Origin: a virus
DNA: 23,679 nucleotides
Virus record (IMG/VR): IMGVR_UViG_3300030012_003031
Span: 20,269 to 43,947 of that record
Reading direction: 5' to 3' (one strand)
The notes below the pieces were generated by a model. The model was not told where the DNA came from. It was given only the letters and a program-made list of their open reading frames with translations, and searched no databases. Shown piece by piece: positions 1 through 5,712 of this stretch (its first letter is position 1; every line of letters begins with the position of its first letter). The position numbers and the translations under genes were made by a program.

Positions 1-1614
1 GTTGATGTTGATGACACCCTCGATAGTATCTTTAGCTCTGATATGGCAATTGGCAAATACGTTGCACAAAGGGCGGGCATCGGTATCAACGCAGGCAGAA
101 TCCGTGGCATCAACAGTAAGATCAGAGGTGGAGAAGTTCAACATACGGGTGTTATCCCATTTCTCAAAAAGTTTGAATCGACTGTCCGATGCTGCACACA
201 AAATGGCATCAGAGGTGGATCAGCAACTGTCCACTTCCCAATCTGGCACCAAGAAATCGAAGACATCATTGTCCTGAAGAATAACAAAGGTACAGAGGAC
301 AATCGCGTAAGAAAACTTGACTACTCCATCCAGATTTCAAAACTTTTCTACGAACGTTTCATTACGGATGGAGAGATTAGCCTCTTCTCACCGCATGACG
401 TACCAGGTTTGTATGATGCTTTTGGTACTGATAATTTTGACGACTTATATGTGGGTTATGAACGAGACGAGTCTATTCCTAGAAAAACTATCGGGGCACA
501 GAAACTAATCCTTGATCTTCTGAAGGAACGTGCAGAGACTGGACGCCTTTATATCATGAACATTGATCACTGCAACTCTCATTCTTCCTTCAAAGATAAG
601 GTTGAGATGTCTAACCTCTGTCAAGAAATCACTCTTCCAACCTATCCTCTGAATCACATTGATGATGAGTATGGTGAGATTGCACTTTGCATTCTGTCTG
701 CCATCAATGTTGGTAAAGTCAAGTCTGATGAGGAACTTGAGAATCTTTGTGATCTTTCTGTTCGTGGACTAGAAGAACTGATTGACTATCAGAAGTACCC
801 TGTAAAGGCAGCAGAAATCGCTACAAGGGCGCGTAGATCGCTTGGTATTGGTTTTATTGGTTTGGCACACTATTTGGCAAAACTTGGATATAATTACGGC
901 GATCAAGAGGCATGGGATGCGGTTCACGGACTCGCTGAAGCTTTCCAGTATTACCTTCTAAAGGCATCTAATCAACTGGCTAAGGAAAAGGGACACTGTG
1001 AATACTTTGGACGCACTAAGTATGCAGACAATATCCTTCCTATAGATACTTATAAGAAAGATGTTGATGAAATTTCTAGTCAAGAATTAGCACATGATTG
1101 GGAAAGTCTTAGAGAGTCTATCTCCACCTATGGTTTACGGCACTCAACATTGTCTGCTCAGATGCCATCAGAGAGCAGTTCCGTTGTGTCAAACGCAACA
1201 AATGGAATCGAGCCACCTAGAGACTATTTGTCCGTTAAAAAAAGCAAAAAAGGCCCGCTCAAACAGATCGTCCCGTCTTACGCTTCTCTTAAGAATAATT
1301 ACACCCTTTTGTGGGATATGCCTAATAATAGGGGCTATATTAATATTGTTGCTGTGATGCAAAAATTCTTTGATCAAGCAATTTCTGGTAACTGGAGTTA
1401 TAATCCAGAACATTATCCTGACAATGAAGTCCCAGTATCTGTAATGGCACAAGACTTTTTGACTACATATAAGTACGGTTGGAAAACCTCTTACTACCAG
1501 AATACAAACGATCTAAAGTCTGACGAAGTAGAGGATGACAAAGAAAAACTAAATAGTCTTTTACAAGAATTAGAACAAGCCGAGGAGGGAGAGTGTGAAT
1601 CCTGTGCAGTTTAA
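1..1614 (+). CDS. nrdA: Ribonucleoside-diphosphate reductase, large (alpha) subunit, class Ia; 5' end outside the window
   Basis: Reduces ribonucleoside diphosphates to deoxyribonucleotides with NrdB, supplying phage DNA synthesis. The frame is open from base 1, so 537 C-terminal residues are visible. Aligned by eye with E. coli NrdA, about 225 residues are missing and the window begins just after the first redox cysteine (C225 in E. coli). The active-site motif NLCQE (613-627) carries the equivalents of N437, C439 and E441. MPSESSS and NATNGIEPPR follow, and TSYYQNT near the end supplies the paired radical-transfer tyrosines. The tail ends CESCAV, a CxxC pair that would be re-reduced by thioredoxin or glutaredoxin; E. 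coli has a longer spacing (CESGAC). The first internal Met, at 43, is not the start. nrdB follows directly. The family is certain. Confidence 0.98.
   Translation, partial: VDVDDTLDSIFSSDMAIGKYVAQRAGIGINAGRIRGINSKIRGGEVQHTGVIPFLKKFESTVRCCTQNGIRGGSATVHFPIWHQEIEDIIVLKNNKGTEDNRVRKLDYSIQISKLFYERFITDGEISLFSPHDVPGLYDAFGTDNFDDLYVGYERDESIPRKTIGAQKLILDLLKERAETGRLYIMNIDHCNSHSSFKDKVEMSNLCQEITLPTYPLNHIDDEYGEIALCILSAINVGKVKSDEELENLCDLSVRGLEELIDYQKYPVKAAEIATRARRSLGIGFIGLAHYLAKLGYNYGDQEAWDAVHGLAEAFQYYLLKASNQLAKEKGHCEYFGRTKYADNILPIDTYKKDVDEISSQELAHDWESLRESISTYGLRHSTLSAQMPSESSSVVSNATNGIEPPRDYLSVKKSKKGPLKQIVPSYASLKNNYTLLWDMPNNRGYINIVAVMQKFFDQAISGNWSYNPEHYPDNEVPVSVMAQDFLTTYKYGWKTSYYQNTNDLKSDEVEDDKEKLNSLLQELEQAEEGECESCAV
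1583..1597 (+). promoter_or_regulatory. Strong Shine-Dalgarno and GTG codon: alternative nrdB start
   Basis: AGGAGG at 1583-1588 stands 6 bases before an in-frame GTG at 1595 inside the nrdA tail. Starting there would add 20 residues to NrdB. The same bases encode the EEGEC stretch of NrdA, so the match may be a by-product of coding. The E. coli homologue has no such extension, so I prefer ATG 1655, but the site could couple nrdB translation to nrdA. Confidence 0.4.
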
Positions 1615-1654
1615 GGTTTCATCCGTGGACAACAAAAAGACAGAAGTCAAAGGA

Positions 1655-2785
1655 ATGACTGTCTTTAACACAGAACAAATAGATACCAAAAAACAACCAA
1701 TGTTTTTTGGAAAACCTCTGGGAGTCCAGAGGTACGATTCATATAAGTATCCTGTTTTTGATAAACTGACTACCCAACAACTTGGATACTTTTGGCGTCC
1801 CGAAGAAGTATCTCTACAGAAAGATCGTGGAGATTATCAAACTCTTCGTCCAGAGCAGAAGCACATCTACACTTCTAATCTGAAGTATCAGATTATGCTC
1901 GACTCAATTCAGGGCAGAGGGCCTGGAATGGCATTCATTCCTTACTGCTCTCTTCCTGAACTAGAAGCGTGTATGGAAGTCTGGGGATTCATGGAAATGA
2001 TCCACAGTCGTTCTTACACCTACATCATCAAGAACGTTTATGCGGATCCTTCAGAGGTATTCGATAAGATCGTCACCGACAAGCGTATTCTGGAGCGTGC
2101 TAGCAGCGTTACAGAGGCATATGATGACTTCATTAACGGTGCTCAAAACTGGGGCAACGGACATATGTGGGAGAAAGATTTTAGAGAATCACCAACCGCA
2201 CAATGGGAGATCAAAGATGTCAAGCGTAGACTTTACAGAGCAGTCGCAAACGTTAACATTCTTGAAGGTATTCGGTTCTACGTTAGTTTTGCTTGTAGTT
2301 TCGCCTTTGGTGAACTTAAGCTTATGGAAGGATCAGCTAAAATCATCTCTCTTATCGCAAGGGATGAAAACCAACATTTAGCAATCACTCAAAATATCCT
2401 AAACAAGTGGAGACAAGGTGATGATCCCGAAATGAAGCAAATCATGAAGGAAGAAGAAGAGTGGACTTATAAAATGTTTGATCGTGCTGTTAACGAAGAG
2501 AAGAAGTGGGCGGACTATCTGTTTAAGGATGGTTCGATGATTGGACTTAACGATAAACTTCTTCAGCAGTATGTTGAATGGATTGCTAATCGTCGTCTGA
2601 AAGCACTTCGACTGAAACCTCAATATGATATTCCAGCATCCGCTAATCCTCTGCCCTGGACACAGCATTGGATCTCCTCTAAGGGGCTTCAGGTTGCTCC
2701 TCAGGAAACTGAGGTAGAGTCCTATGTGGTTGGTGGTATCAAGCAAGATGTGAAAAAGGACACATTTAGTGGTTTCCAACTATAA
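1655..2785 (+). CDS. nrdB: Ribonucleoside-diphosphate reductase, small (beta) subunit, class Ia
   Basis: Houses the di-iron tyrosyl radical that starts catalysis in NrdA. The protein of 376 residues matches E. coli NrdB from MTVFNTE (E. coli TTFSQTK) to the end (E. coli SNFQL, here SGFQL). PMFFGKP, FFWRPEEV and LDSIQGR (iron-ligand Asp) come first. MEMIHSRSYTYI then carries the iron-ligand Glu and His and the radical Tyr (E115, H118 and Y122 in E. coli). LEGIRFYVSFACSFAF has the next ligand Glu, and RDENQHL supplies the last Glu and His. All ligands are present, so the enzyme should be active. ATG 1655 gives the family's normal N-terminus; an upstream in-frame GTG (1595) has a better ribosome site and would add 20 residues. 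The gene follows nrdA by 40 bases and ends in an intrinsic terminator. Confidence 0.96.
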   Translation: MTVFNTEQIDTKKQPMFFGKPLGVQRYDSYKYPVFDKLTTQQLGYFWRPEEVSLQKDRGDYQTLRPEQKHIYTSNLKYQIMLDSIQGRGPGMAFIPYCSLPELEACMEVWGFMEMIHSRSYTYIIKNVYADPSEVFDKIVTDKRILERASSVTEAYDDFINGAQNWGNGHMWEKDFRESPTAQWEIKDVKRRLYRAVANVNILEGIRFYVSFACSFAFGELKLMEGSAKIISLIARDENQHLAITQNILNKWRQGDDPEMKQIMKEEEEWTYKMFDRAVNEEKKWADYLFKDGSMIGLNDKLLQQYVEWIANRRLKALRLKPQYDIPASANPLPWTQHWISSKGLQVAPQETEVESYVVGGIKQDVKKDTFSGFQL

Positions 2786-2799
2786 TTTATGCTTAAATA

Positions 2800-2821
2800 G
2801 GGGGAGTAGTTCCCCCTTTTT
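2800..2821 (+). terminator. Intrinsic terminator after nrdB
   Basis: GGGGGA (2800-2805) pairs with TCCCCC (2811-2816) around a 5-base loop and is followed by five T. It lies 14 bases after the nrdB stop and directly before the next start codon. The TTAAATA just upstream (2793-2799) resembles a late-promoter core, but that is weak. Confidence 0.85.
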
Positions 2822-2983
2822 ATGCCTAAAAATGAATTAGATAAAGAGGAACTAAAAGTTCGGATTTATAAACTCAAAAATAATGTTGATAACGAACCTG
2901 AAACTGTATGGCAAGGAGAAAAGGATCTAGCACATAAATACCTCAACTGGGTATTAGACATTATAGATGAGTATCGATATTGA
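2822..2983 (+). CDS. Small conserved cyanophage-type protein, function unknown
   Basis: A 53-residue charged protein starting MPKNELDKEELK and ending LDIIDEYRY. The first half is likely helical, and a WQGEKDLAHKYLNW stretch sits in the middle. It has no signal peptide, membrane segment or recognisable catalytic motif. I recall very similar small proteins from marine T4-like cyanophages, but cannot name a function. The ATG directly follows the T-run of the nrdB terminator, and the 3' end overlaps the next gene by 17 bases, which suggests coupled translation. A real gene seems likely because the sequence is protein-like throughout and fills the only gap between nrdB and the nuclease gene. Confidence 0.7.
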   Translation: MPKNELDKEELKVRIYKLKNNVDNEPETVWQGEKDLAHKYLNWVLDIIDEYRY

Positions 2984-3431
2984 TTATCAAAACCCATGGA
3001 TGTATCAGGATAAACCTTTTACTTCTGACGATGTTTTGGATTATTATGGTTTTGTTTATAACATTACTAATCTCACAAATCGACGACAGTACATTGGGCG
3101 AAAATATTTTTATCAACATAGAACGCCTAAAGGCAAGAAACGCAAAGTAAAATCGGAATCCGATTGGAAAAAGTATTATGGATCTTGTCCAGAACTTAAG
3201 AAAGACATTGAGCTCTTGGGGCGACAGAATTTTAGTAGAACTATCCTGTCATTACATAAAACACCTGGCAAAACAAACTTTGAAGAAACCCGACAACTCT
3301 TCGCCCATGGGGTTCTCACTGAATCCCTTGACACAGGAGAACCCAAATACTACAATAGTAACATCCTCAGCAGATACTTCCGAAAAGATTATTATGGAAA
3401 TGGAAACGGATGTAGTGATGCAAGCTCGTGA
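2967..3431 (+). CDS. GIY-YIG-like endonuclease (putative, possibly homing-type)
   Basis: A 154-residue protein with the layout of a GIY-YIG nuclease. GFVY at residues 28-31 stands for the GIY strand and QYIG at 41-44 for YIG. A Lys/Arg-rich stretch (45-62) follows, then W67-YYGS-L-LG-NF-IL, which resembles the helical core of I-TevI-type domains. NFEET near 104-108 could give the catalytic Glu and YYN at 128-130 the conserved Asn. The GIY Gly is shifted and the usual Arg after YIG is uncertain, so activity is not assured. No DNA-binding tail follows: the protein is little more than the nuclease domain. GIY-YIG and other free-standing endonucleases commonly sit beside nrd genes in T4-like phages, which fits this place. 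It overlaps both neighbours (17 and 38 bases). Confidence 0.72.
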   Translation: MSIDIDYQNPWMYQDKPFTSDDVLDYYGFVYNITNLTNRRQYIGRKYFYQHRTPKGKKRKVKSESDWKKYYGSCPELKKDIELLGRQNFSRTILSLHKTPGKTNFEETRQLFAHGVLTESLDTGEPKYYNSNILSRYFRKDYYGNGNGCSDASS

Positions 3432-3603
3432 TTGGGCCATTAATCGTATTGAAAAGATGGCAACAACTGAATCAGTTGATCAAATTTATGACAGACTTGC
3501 AATGATGGATGAATGGTACGAATGGTTCGATCTTGACAAAATGGATGGAATGGACTACATTGTACTCGAAGATACAACTCAAAGTTCTGAAACAGAAATC
3601 TGA
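3394..3603 (+). CDS. Small conserved cyanophage-type protein, function unknown
   Basis: A 69-residue acidic protein beginning MEMETDVVMQARDWAINR, with the core DRLAMMDEWYEWFDLDKMDGMDY rich in Asp, Trp and Met. The frame is open further upstream to 3178, but that part lies wholly within the nuclease gene in another frame and does not look like protein. ATG 3394 or 3400 is the likely start. I recall close relatives in marine T4-like cyanophages, always as unknowns. The 5' end overlaps the nuclease gene by 38 bases, and the stop lies 10 bases before tRNA-Arg, so the tRNAs may be processed from the same transcript. Confidence 0.68.
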   Translation: MEMETDVVMQARDWAINRIEKMATTESVDQIYDRLAMMDEWYEWFDLDKMDGMDYIVLEDTTQSSETEI

Positions 3604-3613
3604 GTTTCTTTTT

Positions 3614-3686
3614 GGGTACGTAGCATAATGGATAATGCCCCCGCCTTCTAAGCGGTAGATTGTAGGTTCGAGTCCTACCGTACCTG
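3614..3686 (+). tRNA. tRNA-Arg (anticodon UCU)
   Basis: The cloverleaf folds by eye. Acceptor GGGTACG pairs with CGTACCT (first pair G-U), D-stem GCAT/ATGC, anticodon stem with four firm pairs and loop CTTCTAA (anticodon TCT), and T-stem GTAGG/CCTAC with loop TTCGAGT. The discriminator is G and no CCA is encoded. It reads AGA and AGG, of which AGA is used often by AT-rich phages. Confidence 0.95.
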
Positions 3687-3690
3687 CCTC

Positions 3691-3762
3691 GCGGGATTAG
3701 TTCAGTGGTAGAACGTCAGCCTTCCAAGCTGAATGTCGTCGGTTCGAGTCCGATATCCCGCT
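3691..3762 (+). tRNA. tRNA-Gly (anticodon UCC)
   Basis: Acceptor GCGGGAT/ATCCCGC is perfect. The anticodon stem TCAGC/GCTGA holds the loop CTTCCAA (anticodon TCC). The T-arm is GTCGG-TTCGAGT-CCGAT, and the discriminator is T, as in other tRNA-Gly. No CCA is encoded. It lies 4 bases after tRNA-Arg and reads GGA and GGG. Confidence 0.95.
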
Positions 3763-3776
3763 TGCCCTTAAGGGCA
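3763..3776 (+). repeat. Short perfect hairpin between tRNA-Gly and tRNA-Val
   Basis: TGCCC and GGGCA pair around a TTAA loop. There is no T-run, so it is not an ordinary terminator. It fills the spacer between two tRNAs and could help RNase processing separate them; that role is inference. Confidence 0.5.
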
Positions 3777-3779
3777 CAC

Positions 3780-3851
3780 GCAAGATTAGCTCAGCGGTAG
3801 AGCAATTCGTTTACACCGAATTGGCCGGCGGTTCGATCCCGTCATCTTGCA
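3780..3851 (+). tRNA. tRNA-Val (anticodon UAC)
   Basis: Acceptor GCAAGAT/ATCTTGC is perfect. The anticodon stem ATTCG/CGAAT holds loop TTTACAC (anticodon TAC), and the T-loop is TTCGATC. The discriminator is A, as expected for Val. No CCA is encoded. It reads GUA and GUG. Confidence 0.95.
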
Positions 3852-3857
3852 TTCCTC

Positions 3858-3864
3858 AGGAGGA
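3858..3864 (+). promoter_or_regulatory. Strong ribosome binding site AGGAGGA
   Basis: AGGAGGA lies 9 bases before ATG 3874, a good distance. It also lies 2 bases before another ATG (3867) that opens a 13-codon frame overlapping the gene start. Few other starts in the window have so clear a Shine-Dalgarno site. Confidence 0.7.
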
Positions 3865-3873
3865 CTATGAAAA

Positions 3874-4122
3874 ATGATTATCGTCAGATGCAAAGAATGC
3901 AGAACTGAACTAACAAGCAATAGTAAAGTTCAATTCTGTGGTTGCCCTAATCAAATGCGTGTAGTGGGTGACAAAGTTGGTGCCATTGACTTAAGTAAAG
4001 TTGTGATGGTATCCAACAATGTTGAGAAAAAAATTGATAGTCATTTCTCAAGAGAAGAACTTCTTTATCAAGAACAGAGAAGAAAGAGAAAGGTTCGTAA
4101 GTTAGATTTTGATGTTAGATGA
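3874..4122 (+). CDS. Small zinc-ribbon-like protein, function unknown
   Basis: An 82-residue protein beginning MIIVRCKECRTEL. C6 and C9 (CxxC) with C22 and C24 (FCGCPN) form a compact four-cysteine set that could bind zinc, although the second pair is CxC rather than CxxC. The C-terminal third is very basic and helical (EEQRRKRKVRKLDF-like), so nucleic-acid or protein binding is possible. I recall close relatives in marine cyanophages annotated only as hypothetical. The start is set by the AGGAGGA site. The stop overlaps the next start as ATGA. It is the first gene after tRNA-Val. Confidence 0.8.
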   Translation: MIIVRCKECRTELTSNSKVQFCGCPNQMRVVGDKVGAIDLSKVVMVSNNVEKKIDSHFSREELLYQEQRRKRKVRKLDFDVR

Positions 4123-4328
4123 AGAAGCTTTGGCGGATTTGGGCAAAAGCATTAGGACGTAAAGATGGACGAGATGATAGAGAAGCAGATATTATTGCTT
4201 GCATACGTACCTTCATTCTTATGTCTTACATGGTTACTAATATCGCTATTGTTGCAAATGCCGTGAGGCACTGGAATGATAATTCTTGCTCTAATTGTGT
4301 TAGCACAAATCTCTTAAGAAATACTTAA
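4119..4328 (+). CDS. Small single-pass membrane protein, function unknown
   Basis: 69 residues. The basic, amphipathic start MKKLWRIWAKALGRK and an acidic patch (RDDREAD) are followed by one hydrophobic segment at about residues 27-48 (IACIRTFILMSYMVTNIAIVANAV). The tail contains two cysteines (SCSNC). The pattern suggests a small inner-membrane protein with its N-terminus inside. I recall related cyanophage proteins ending soon after the RHW seen here, so the last 17 residues may be a local extension. The start overlaps the preceding stop as ATGA, indicating coupled translation. No function is known to me. Confidence 0.7.
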   Translation: MKKLWRIWAKALGRKDGRDDREADIIACIRTFILMSYMVTNIAIVANAVRHWNDNSCSNCVSTNLLRNT

Positions 4329-4366
4329 ATGTCTAACTAGTATCATGCCGTTCCTATTTTAAGAAA

Positions 4367-4522
4367 ATGCATCCCGACGAATACGCTAATTGGGAAAGAA
4401 TTAAAGAAGTTTTTGAGGAAAACGGAACAACAGAAAATTTCTTTTATAAGCGAGCTTGTGCTATAGTGAGTGGGTTACCGGATCCGATGAGTAACTTACC
4501 TAATGTCACACAGGATGGATGA
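4367..4522 (+). CDS. Small conserved cyanophage-type protein, function unknown
   Basis: 51 residues, starting MHPDEYANWERIKEVFEENG and containing FFYKRACAIVSG before a short tail ending TQDG. It is soluble, with a helical first half and no catalytic motif. I recall similar proteins of this size beside tRNA and small-gene clusters in cyanophages. The 3' end overlaps the next small gene by 8 bases. There is no strong Shine-Dalgarno site (AAGAAA just before ATG). A real gene is inferred from sequence character and tight packing. Confidence 0.6.
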   Translation: MHPDEYANWERIKEVFEENGTTENFFYKRACAIVSGLPDPMSNLPNVTQDG

Positions 4523-4682
4523 AATCAAACCTGAACACTATGTTACTGAAAAACAGTGTCAGGAAATGATTGATAAAGCAATTGACAAACACAATAAAAC
4601 TGCTACTATAATAAGTGCGATTTTAGGATCTATAATTTTAGGATTTTATTCTCATGGATTGTTTGTCTTAGTTAATAAGTAA
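4515..4682 (+). CDS. Small single-pass membrane protein, function unknown
   Basis: 55 residues. The charged N-terminal half (EHYVTEKQCQEMIDKAIDKH) resembles a short helix, and one hydrophobic segment spans about residues 29-53 (TATIISAILGSIILGFYSHG onward). No signal cleavage site is obvious, so it is probably membrane-anchored at its C-terminus. Its start overlaps the preceding gene by 8 bases and its last base is the A of the next ATG. The function is unknown. Confidence 0.62.
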   Translation: MDEIKPEHYVTEKQCQEMIDKAIDKHNKTATIISAILGSIILGFYSHGLFVLVNK

Positions 4683-4834
4683 TGGAAACCTACACGATTG
4701 AGGAATTTCAAGAACGTTGGGACGAGATGATATCTCGCGTGGAAAATGGTGAGCATATAGCAATCACTAATGGAAAATGCACTGCAGTTATGATATCTGC
4801 AGATGATCTTGAGGGACTGTCGCATATTGGTTAA
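4682..4834 (+). CDS. Phd/YefM-like antitoxin-type small protein
   Basis: 50 residues: METYTIEEFQERWDEMISRV, then ENGEHIAITNGKCTAVMI and SADDL. This is the layout of the N-terminal DNA-binding half of Phd/YefM antitoxins (helix, a V-x-x-G-E turn, then two strands carrying I-T-x-x-G). The C-terminal toxin-binding part of the family is absent, and no toxin gene is adjacent. It may be a lone transcription regulator or a decoy antitoxin acting on a host module; both are inference. Its last 22 bases, including the stop, are also the 5' end of tRNA-Ile. Confidence 0.66.
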   Translation: METYTIEEFQERWDEMISRVENGEHIAITNGKCTAVMISADDLEGLSHIG

Positions 4835-4884
4835 TGCGCTCTGCTTATAACGGAGTCAATCGGGTTCAATTCCCGACAGTCCTA
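4813..4884 (+). tRNA. tRNA-Ile (anticodon UAU), CCA encoded at 4885-4887
   Basis: Acceptor GGGACTG/CAGTCCT (first pair G-U), D-stem GCAT/ATGC, anticodon stem CTCTG/CGGAG with loop CTTATAA (anticodon TAT), and T-arm TCGGG-TTCAATT-CCCGA. The discriminator is A, followed by CCA. UAU is an uncommon bacterial isoleucine anticodon, since AUA is usually read by a modified CAU; it would serve an AT-rich phage. The 5' part overlaps the Phd-like gene. Confidence 0.9.
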
Positions 4885-4887
4885 CCA

Positions 4888-4960
4888 GGGGGTTTAGCAA
4901 TCTGGTGAATGCAGCAAACTCATAATTTGCCTAAGGCGAGTTCGATCCTCGCAACCCCTA
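4888..4960 (+). tRNA. tRNA with CAU anticodon (Met, or Ile if modified)
   Basis: Acceptor GGGGGTT/AACCCCT (first pair G-U), weak D-stem GCA/TGC, anticodon stem GCAAA/TTTGC with loop CTCATAA (anticodon CAT), and T-arm GCGAG-TTCGATC-CTCGC. The discriminator is A. It starts directly after the CCA of tRNA-Ile. Sequence alone does not separate elongator Met from lysidine-type Ile; the neighbouring Ile(UAU) makes Met more likely. Confidence 0.88.
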
Positions 4961-4989
4961 TTGACAAGGATACATAAGTCAGTTATACT
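4961..4989 (+). promoter_or_regulatory. Near-perfect sigma70 promoter
   Basis: TTGACA (4961-4966), a 17-base spacer, then TATACT (4984-4989; one mismatch to TATAAT). Transcription would start near 4996, about 16 bases before ATG 5012. It begins directly after tRNA-Met. Such a site would be used by host RNA polymerase early in infection and is the best promoter in the window. Confidence 0.85.
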
Positions 4990-5011
4990 TGACTCGTCAA
5001 CACACAAGACA

Positions 5012-5227
5012 ATGACACTGACTAGCAAATTCAAGAAGGATGTACAGACTCTCCGAAGTGCAGCAAATGGAGAATTCTTTCTCGATGTAAAGAACCCAAA
5101 ACTTTTCAAGAAAGTACGCAAGTTTTATGAGAACAGCGGTGTGGTTTTTTCTGGCGATCCCATGGATGACTATGACATCCTGATGGAATACGTGTATAAT
5201 GATCTTGAAACCATCGAAGTCCAATGA
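5012..5227 (+). CDS. Small conserved cyanophage-type protein, function unknown
   Basis: 71 residues beginning MTLTSKFKKDVQTLRSAANG, with a basic middle (KNPKLFKKVRKFYE) and an acidic end (DPMDDYDILMEYVYNDLE). The frame is open back to a TTG at 4961, but that stretch is the promoter itself, so ATG 5012 is the start. I recall close relatives in marine T4-like cyanophages without assigned function. It would be the first gene of an early transcript. It overlaps the next gene as ATGA. Confidence 0.78.
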   Translation: MTLTSKFKKDVQTLRSAANGEFFLDVKNPKLFKKVRKFYENSGVVFSGDPMDDYDILMEYVYNDLETIEVQ

Positions 5228-5457
5228 AAGTTCTTCTCGAACGCTTCCCATATCGTTACGTTGAGTGTGGTGTCCTAGAAAACGGACATCCAGACTATCG
5301 TATTCAAAAAGCACATTACTACACCAAGCGATACAGCGATATGTATTTGCTGGATAATCAAATGCAACTTCTTACTGCTATTGATGACTTTGAATACACC
5401 AAGTGGTTAGATCCTGAGGGTGTTCCTTGTTATATCAAAGACGTTGTATCTAAATAG
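5224..5457 (+). CDS. Small protein, function unknown
   Basis: 77 residues, MKVLLERFPYRYVECG to CYIKDVVSK, rich in Tyr and charged residues (HYYTKRYSDMYLLDNQ). It is soluble with no recognisable motif. The start overlaps the preceding stop as ATGA, so the two are probably translated together from the 4961 promoter. The stop lies in the late-promoter-like CTAAATA. I do not recognise a family with a known role. Confidence 0.72.
   Translation: MKVLLERFPYRYVECGVLENGHPDYRIQKAHYYTKRYSDMYLLDNQMQLLTAIDDFEYTKWLDPEGVPCYIKDVVSK
5450..5456 (+). promoter_or_regulatory. Late-promoter-like motif CTAAATA
   Basis: CTAAATA overlaps the stop of the preceding gene and lies 24 bases before ATG 5481. T4-like phages use a TATAAATA-type late -10 element and cyanophages a relaxed form. 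The position fits; the motif is short and AT-rich, so chance is possible. Confidence 0.45.
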
Positions 5458-5480
5458 TCATATAGAATTATTTGATTACT

Positions 5481-5684
5481 ATGGCAACAAAAGGAACAGC
5501 TGCGAAATCTGCATCCGGTGCAGCGATGTCTAAGTATGATGTTGAAGTCGAAGGAAGACTTCAAGCACTTGAGGCAAAAGCACACGAGAAATGTGGTAGT
5601 GGCGCAGATGCAGATAGAATTGCTGCATTAGAAAAAAGAGTTGAAGAACTTACAGAAAAAATTGCATATAAACTTGGCATCTAA
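5481..5684 (+). CDS. Small coiled-coil protein, function unknown
   Basis: 67 residues. A low-complexity Ala/Ser/Lys start (MATKGTAAKSASGAAMSKYD) is followed by two heptad-like helices: VEVEGRLQALEAKAHE and DRIAALEKRVEELTEKI, separated by a KCGSGAD turn. It probably forms a short coiled-coil oligomer. I recall similar proteins in marine cyanophages but no role. A TTG at 5472 would add three residues; ATG 5481 is preferred. The likely promoter of the glycan operon overlaps its last codons. Confidence 0.72.
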   Translation: MATKGTAAKSASGAAMSKYDVEVEGRLQALEAKAHEKCGSGADADRIAALEKRVEELTEKIAYKLGI

Positions 5685-5690
5685 TATAAT
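5662..5690 (+). promoter_or_regulatory. Probable sigma70 promoter of the glycan operon
   Basis: A perfect -10 TATAAT (5685-5690) stands 17 bases after a weak -35, TTGCAT (5662-5667; 3 of 6). Transcription would start near 5697, 16 bases before ATG 5713. It is the only promoter-like site I see directly before the 21-gene block. Confidence 0.6.
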
Positions 5691-5712
5691 ACTAGAGTAA
5701 AATTCATTTATC

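Noticed and set aside
1189-1452. Minus-strand open frames here and throughout the window
   Set aside because: They are all mirrors of strong + strand genes, with Ile/Cys/Asn-rich sequence and no motif; none stands in an intergenic space.
3178-3393. Upstream extension of the 3394 gene through the nuclease gene
   Set aside because: It lies wholly inside the nuclease frame, and its translation does not look like protein; the part from 3394 does.
4961-5011. TTG start that would extend the 5012 gene by 17 codons
   Set aside because: The stretch is a near-perfect sigma70 promoter (TTGACA, 17 bases, TATACT); transcription would start after the TTG.
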